From: an uncultured bacterium | Lineage (GTDB): Bacteria > Bacillota > Clostridia > Christensenellales > QALW01 | Direction of reading: 5' to 3' | Length of the DNA: 64,000 bases | NCBI GenBank assembly: GCA_905214315.1 | Contig: CAJMLN010000002.1 | Coordinates: 1 to 64,000 of the forward strand | Part shown: positions 59,795 to 64,000 of the stretch, piece by piece | Layout of the letters: every line of letters starts with the position of its first letter | How positions within the stretch are numbered: position 1 is the first letter of the stretch | Notes under the pieces: model-generated | Seen by the model: only the letters and a program-made list of their open reading frames with translations | Databases searched by the model: none | What the model was told of the DNA's origin: nothing | Made by a program: the position numbers and the translations under genes

Positions 59795-59807
59795 AAAAAT
59801 ACAGCGA

Positions 59808-60971
59808 TCAGATTACGCGTACGCGGATGACGTTTTCAACCGCGGCGATGATATCCGCAATTTCGGGCTTAAACGAATTGTCGATATCGATAATGGTATA
59901 GGCGTAATCACCCTTGGAGGCGTTGATCATGCCGCTGATATTCTCACCGTGCGCCGCAATGGCCGCGGTGATCTGTCCCACCATATTGCTGGTGTTCTTG
60001 TGCATTACGGTAAGGCGGGCCTTGCCGGTGCGCGCAAGAGCCACGTTGGGATAGTTTACGCTGTTCTTGATGGTGCCCATTTCAATATAATCGCGCAGCT
60101 CGCGGGAGGCCATGGCAGCGCAGTTATCCTCGGATTCGGGGGTGGAGGCGCCCAGGTGCGGCAGTACCACCACGCCCTTGCAGCCTAAAAGCGCGTCATC
60201 GGCAAAATCGGTGGCGTATTTATAGACCTTGCCGGAGGCGCAGGCCTCGATGATATCCGCATTCTTTACCAGGCCGCCGCGGGCAAAGTTCAGGATCATA
60301 ACGCCGTCCTTCATGGAAGCGATGGACTCTTTATTGATCATGCCCTTGGTAGAATCGATCTGCGGCACGTGCAGGGAAATTACGTCGCTTTGGGCCATCA
60401 GCTGCTCCAGGCTTTCGGCCTTTTTAACCGCGCGGGAGAGCCGCCAGGCGGCGTCGACCGAAACGAAGGGATCATAGCCCAGCACGTGCATTCCCAGCTC
60501 CGCCGCGGCGTTGGCCACCAGGCCGCCGATGGCGCCCAGGCCGATTACGCCTAAGGTCTTGCCCTTGATTTCCGGACCCACGAACTGGCTTTTGCCCTTT
60601 TCGGCCATCTTGGCTACGGCGTCGCCGTTTCCCTTGAGGGTCTTGGCCCAGTCCACGGCCTCAAACATGTTGCGGCTGGCGGCGATCATGGCGCCGATTA
60701 CCAGCTCCTTTACCGCGTTGGCGTTGGCGCCGGGAGTATTGAATACCACGATGCCCTTTTCCGCGCAGGCCTCTACCGGAATGTTGTTCACGCCCGCGCC
60801 GGCACGCGCTACGGCCAGCGTGGCCGGTGAAAAGTCATAGCTGAGCATATCCGCCGAACGCACCAGGATGCCTACCGGGTCCTTTGCGTCCTCCGCAATA
60901 TGATACCGGTCTTCCGGTAAATTTTCCTTTACAACCTCCGCAATGGAGTTCAGCTTTAAGATCTCCGTCAT
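59808..60971 (-). CDS. serA: D-3-phosphoglycerate dehydrogenase
   Basis: This encodes 387 residues. The enzyme is the first in serine biosynthesis, oxidising 3-phosphoglycerate. It has the Rossmann motif VIGLGAIGGLVANAAAELG, the catalytic Arg in NFARGG, and the Glu/His pair with LPHLGASTPESEDNC. A C-terminal ACT domain (from about 318; RLTVMHKNTSNMVGQITAAI) suggests serine feedback. It lacks the intervening domain of the long form. The gene is 9 bases after serC in the same operon. Confidence 0.95.
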   Translation of the reverse strand: MTEILKLNSIAEVVKENLPEDRYHIAEDAKDPVGILVRSADMLSYDFSPATLAVARAGAGVNNIPVEACAEKGIVVFNTPGANANAVKELVIGAMIAASRNMFEAVDWAKTLKGNGDAVAKMAEKGKSQFVGPEIKGKTLGVIGLGAIGGLVANAAAELGMHVLGYDPFVSVDAAWRLSRAVKKAESLEQLMAQSDVISLHVPQIDSTKGMINKESIASMKDGVMILNFARGGLVKNADIIEACASGKVYKYATDFADDALLGCKGVVVLPHLGASTPESEDNCAAMASRELRDYIEMGTIKNSVNYPNVALARTGKARLTVMHKNTSNMVGQITAAIAAHGENISGMINASKGDYAYTIIDIDNSFKPEIADIIAAVENVIRVRVI

Positions 60972-60980
60972 CTTTCTACC

Positions 60981-62057
60981 TCACTTATTTTCCGCTTCAA
61001 ATTTCTTCATAAAGGCAACCAGCTTTTCCACGCCCTCAAGCGGCATAGCGTTGTAGATGGATGCGCGCATACCGCCTACCAGACGGTGACCCTTTAAGGA
61101 AACCAGACCCTCGGCCGCGGCCTCCTTTACAAATTTGGCGTCCAGCTCGGCGCTGGGGGTAACAAAGGGAACGTTCATAAGGGAGCGGTCCTCTTTTTTT
61201 ACGGTGTTTTTATAAAAATCACTGCTGTCGATGGCATCATAGAGCAGCGCGGCCTTTTGAAGATTTTTCTTCTGCACGGCCTCTACGCCGCCCATTTCCT
61301 TGATCCAGCGGAACACGAGCATCGAAATGTAAATGCTGTAGCAGGGGGGCGTGTTGTAAAGGCTGTCGGCGTCGGCCTGGGTCTTCCACATCAGCATTTT
61401 GGGGCAGTCCGCCTTGGCCTGGTCCAAAAGATCCTCGCGCACGATGACCACCGTAACGCCAGCGGGGCCGATGTTCTTCTGCGCGCCGGCATAGATCACG
61501 CCGAATTTGGTTACGTCCACCGGCTCGGAAAGAATCATGGAGGACATATCCGCCACCAGCGGCACATCGCCGGTTTCGGGCACATAGTTGTATTTGGTGC
61601 CGAAAATGGTGTTGTTGAAGGTGATATGTACAAAATCGGCCTCGGGGTCGATCCTATCCTTTGTTATCTGGGGAATGTAGGTATAAACCGCATCCTCGCT
61701 GGAGGCAACCACTCTGGCGTTTGTCAGGCGCGCGCCCTCCTTGGCCGCAAGGGAAGCAAAATTGCCGGTTACGATATAGTCGCCCCTGCCGTTTTTATGC
61801 AGGTTTAACGGAATGGCCCCGAACTGTGTGGAAGCGCCGCCCTGCAGGAACAGCACCTTATAATTTTCGGGAATGTTCATCAGCTCGCGGAGAAGTGCTT
61901 CGGCTTCCTTGATGATGGCGTCGTAACACTTTGCGCGGTGGCTCATTTCAAGAACGCTCATGCCTGAACCTTCATAGTCAAGCATATCTGCTGCAGCTTT
62001 TTTTAATACCGGTTCCGGCAGCATGGACGGACCGGCACTGAAATTATAAACTCTCAT
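60981..62057 (-). CDS. serC: Phosphoserine aminotransferase
   Basis: This encodes 358 residues. The PLP enzyme converts 3-phosphohydroxypyruvate to phosphoserine, the step after SerA. The PLP lysine lies in IYAGAQKNIGPAGVTVVIV, and the start RVYNFSAGPSMLPEPVLKKA is diagnostic, as is GGMRASIYNAMPLEGVE at the end. AGGAGGCTGAAGAC precedes the ATG. No phosphatase gene (serB) lies nearby. Confidence 0.96.
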   Translation of the reverse strand: MRVYNFSAGPSMLPEPVLKKAAADMLDYEGSGMSVLEMSHRAKCYDAIIKEAEALLRELMNIPENYKVLFLQGGASTQFGAIPLNLHKNGRGDYIVTGNFASLAAKEGARLTNARVVASSEDAVYTYIPQITKDRIDPEADFVHITFNNTIFGTKYNYVPETGDVPLVADMSSMILSEPVDVTKFGVIYAGAQKNIGPAGVTVVIVREDLLDQAKADCPKMLMWKTQADADSLYNTPPCYSIYISMLVFRWIKEMGGVEAVQKKNLQKAALLYDAIDSSDFYKNTVKKEDRSLMNVPFVTPSAELDAKFVKEAAAEGLVSLKGHRLVGGMRASIYNAMPLEGVEKLVAFMKKFEAENK

Positions 62058-62119
62058 GTCTTCAGCCTCCTATAAGCCCTAAAAATTTTTCTCGCGCAAA
62101 TGAAAAACGCGTTGCAAAC

Positions 62120-62148
62120 ATTATACTACTGCTTTGCTTTTCGCGCAA
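62120..62148 (-). promoter_or_regulatory. Promoter of the serCA operon
   Basis: On the reverse strand TTGCGC (62148-62143), 17 bases and TATAAT (62125-62120) lie about 60 bases before serC. I see no T-box: the leader is too short. Confidence 0.78.
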
Positions 62149-62281
62149 GCGGATTCCGCCTGTCCGCGCCTGTTTTTTGCCGGAGGGGCGTGAATTTCTG
62201 TCCGCGAGATGTGCATTGCAAAAGACGGAAGACCCGGAAGCAGGCACGCAGCCGTTTTTGATAAATACTAAGGATTTTTTG
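62149..62281. other. Short intergenic remainder between divergent promoters
   Basis: These are about 130 bases between the serC promoter and the promoter at 62282. Nothing recognisable is present. Confidence 0.4.
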
Positions 62282-62336
62282 TTGTATTTTGCGGCGGGGC
62301 ATGTTATACTGTTCTTATACATATATCAGTATATGT
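62282..62336 (+). promoter_or_regulatory. Promoter with an overlapping operator-like palindrome
   Basis: TTGTAT (62282-62287), 17 bases and TATACT (62305-62310) are followed just downstream by ACATATA-TCAG-TATATGT (62319-62336). The palindrome covers the expected transcription start, a typical place for a repressor site. No candidate repressor gene is next to it. Confidence 0.65.
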
Positions 62337-62377
62337 GTTTTGGTATGCCGATGAAATCAATAAGAAGGAGATTTTTT

Positions 62378-64000
62378 ATGTTTTGTGAAAAATGCGGCGC
62401 CGCACTTGAGGACGGCGTAAAATTCTGCCCTTCCTGCGGCGAAAGTACCGCGCAGACCGCGCCTGAAGCGCAGCCGGCCGCGGAGGGACCTTCTCCCGTA
62501 CCGGGAAAAAAACGCGGAAAATGGTGGATCGGTCTGCTGGCCGCCGGCGTGCTGATTTGCGCGGCGTTGCTGTGCGTATTCGTATTCCCGCGGGATGTGC
62601 AGCATCTGGTGCTGGGCGACGAGGGCTATGCCCGGCACCTGGCAAAGCAGGCGGCGGAAAGACTGGCGGAGAACACCGCCTGGGCGGAAGAGGAGCGGCA
62701 GGGAAGCGCGGAGATTACGCCGGTTGTAAAATTCGGCCCAGTCTTTGAGGAGAGCGGTGCATCGGAAGAAGAGCTGAAGGCGCTGGAGGAGTATCTTAAC
62801 GCGCTGCGGCTGCGCATGGATCTTTTATGGGAAAAAGAGCAGCTGAAGGCAGAGTACCGCCTGGAGGACGCCGACGGCCGGCTGCTCTCCGCTCAGGCGC
62901 TGATAGAAAAGGACGCGGCTTCTGTCCGGCTGCCGGAGGTTGCGGAAGAGTATTTTAAGGCGGCGGCGGACTATTCGTCCCTGTTTCAGCAGGACGGCGC
63001 TGACGCCCGGAGGCTGCGGCAGAGCCTGAAAGCGCTGGCCGAGACGTATACCGAAGCGCTGGAGGAGGCGGACTGCCGCTACCGGGAGGACGTGCGCCTG
63101 AAGGTGCATGATGTTGCTGTGGAGGCCGACCGCGCGGAGATCACCTTTAGCGGCAGGGACGCCGCGGAGCTGCTGATTTCGCTTTTGGAGACCGCACGGG
63201 AGGATGAATACCTGGAGGAGCTGTTTCAAAGCAGCAGCGAAGGGTTCGGCGATTATCACGAAATGATCGATGAGCTGATTGCTTCCCTGAAAGAGAGTAA
63301 AAAGGATATGGGCAGCGACGACGCGGCCTTTACAACGGCCTTTTATCTGAACACGCAGAACCGGTGCGTGGGGCTGGAGCTTTCCCTGACGATTGACGGC
63401 TCCACAGCGACGCTGAAGCTGATTCCCGGCCGCGGCGCTGCCTCGGAGAAGGCGCTTTGCCTGGATTTTGACGGCAAGGAGCTGTTCTACGCCACCTGGA
63501 AGGGCGAAAAAGCGTCTGCCGAAGGAGAGGCGGCCGTGAATGTTTCGGTTATGGAGGGAGAGAACCAGAATACCTTTTTCGGCATACGCTATGAGGCGGA
63601 AAATCTGAAAGCGGTAAAATACAACGGACGGAACGTACTTACCGGCAGCTGTTCCTTCCGGCTGTATGATCCGCAGAACCTGCTGGAGGAGCAGGCCGGC
63701 GCCGAGACGGCAAAAAGCCTGAAGGAGGCCAGGATAACCGCGGCGGTTACTGCCGCAGGCGACAGCCGTGAGGTGACGCTGAAGCTGGAGTCGGAGGAGG
63801 CCGGCGTCTTCGGTGCGGTCATCCGCGAAACCCCCAAAGCGGAATTTTCCGAGATGCCCGCCCAGACGGAAGAAAATACCTATATTATAGGCGAGGCCGA
63901 AGGCGCAGAAGCCCTGCGCAGCGGCTTTATTTCCTGGAGCGAGAGCCTGGCGGAGCGCCGGAGTTTAGGAGAAGCCGCGCCGTATATCAGCCGGGAGCTC
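62378..64000 (+). CDS. Zinc-ribbon membrane protein, C-terminus beyond window
   Basis: At least 541 residues are encoded, still open at the window end. The start is a zinc ribbon (FCEKCGAALEDGVKFCPSCG; Cys3, Cys6, Cys17, Cys20), followed by an Ala/Pro linker and one membrane span (about 50-72, WWIGLLAAGVLICAALLCVFVF). The remaining large part is extracytoplasmic, rich in Glu/Ala/Leu helices (about 90-230) and then beta strands. Many Firmicutes have zinc-ribbon-plus-TM proteins of unknown role. The ATG at 62378 follows AGAAGGAGATTTTTT. The function of the outside part is unknown to me. Confidence 0.85.
   Translation, partial: MFCEKCGAALEDGVKFCPSCGESTAQTAPEAQPAAEGPSPVPGKKRGKWWIGLLAAGVLICAALLCVFVFPRDVQHLVLGDEGYARHLAKQAAERLAENTAWAEEERQGSAEITPVVKFGPVFEESGASEEELKALEEYLNALRLRMDLLWEKEQLKAEYRLEDADGRLLSAQALIEKDAASVRLPEVAEEYFKAAADYSSLFQQDGADARRLRQSLKALAETYTEALEEADCRYREDVRLKVHDVAVEADRAEITFSGRDAAELLISLLETAREDEYLEELFQSSSEGFGDYHEMIDELIASLKESKKDMGSDDAAFTTAFYLNTQNRCVGLELSLTIDGSTATLKLIPGRGAASEKALCLDFDGKELFYATWKGEKASAEGEAAVNVSVMEGENQNTFFGIRYEAENLKAVKYNGRNVLTGSCSFRLYDPQNLLEEQAGAETAKSLKEARITAAVTAAGDSREVTLKLESEEAGVFGAVIRETPKAEFSEMPAQTEENTYIIGEAEGAEALRSGFISWSESLAERRSLGEAAPYISREL

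Noticed and set aside
62058..62119. T-box or serine-responsive leader before serC
   Set aside because: The leader is about 55 bases, too short for a T-box, and contains no specifier stem.

Overview
The window looks like a chromosomal segment of a Gram-positive, spore-forming gut-type member of the Clostridia, probably an Oscillospiraceae/Ruminococcaceae relative. The evidence is a PolC-type replicative polymerase, the rimP-nusA-ylxR-ylxQ-infB-rbfA-nrnA-truB-ribF operon order, a SleB-like cortex hydrolase, LysM and BspA-type LRR surface proteins, NAD-malic enzyme, GC-rich genes separated by AT-rich intergenic DNA, and AGGAGG-type ribosome binding sites. The assignment is inference; no 16S gene is present.

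Layout. 1-2,630: the 5' part of dnaN, then an AT-rich region with DnaA-box-like sites but no dnaA, a small membrane protein divergent from an Xre regulator with repeated operator-like sites, and a gene-poor stretch. 2,630-6,750: two tRNA genes (Met, Val), an IS3-type transposase, and an AT-rich two-gene cassette (winged-helix protein plus winged-helix/HEPN-like protein) behind a perfect consensus promoter. The cassette is flanked by decayed tRNA-3'-end/terminator repeats and followed by a 221-bp tandem repeat. 6,756-13,490: housekeeping and accessory metabolism (phosphopantetheinyl transferase, Ogt, MBL hydrolase, DUF1989, DUF4180, CofE-like ligase with a divergent LysR, GAPDH). 14,241-21,937: the long translation/transcription operon, read leftward from rimP to ribF. 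22,196-28,233: an internally duplicated LRR lipoprotein and PolC. 28,705-36,698: two surface proteins with Cys-pair modules and degenerate sorting signals, malic enzyme, a small orphan protein, a LysM protein, L31 and a SleB-like hydrolase. 36,960-47,560: rbgA-rnhB-yraN, a 1,610-aa double glycosyltransferase, a phosphodiester glycosidase, YifB, MntP and an SGNH hydrolase. 48,139-53,587: uvrB-uvrA and a LiaF-like protein. 53,588-64,000: a structured hairpin region, an FAD-dependent oxidoreductase, a VWA protein, a GH38 alpha-mannosidase, serC-serA, and a zinc-ribbon membrane protein running off the end.

Most notable points. (1) The PolC proofreading exonuclease domain is present in outline, but all five expected catalytic positions are substituted. 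(2) The two-gene islet at 4,279-5,695 carries the same winged-helix module in both proteins, plus a HEPN/DUF4145-like domain in the second; I consider it a candidate defence or regulatory cassette. (3) The 1,610-aa glycosyltransferase looks like two genes fused in frame, with a ribosome binding site and ATG still visible at the junction. (4) dnaN lacks an adjacent dnaA although DnaA-box-like clusters are present. Coordinates come from manual reading; starts were chosen by ribosome binding site position.
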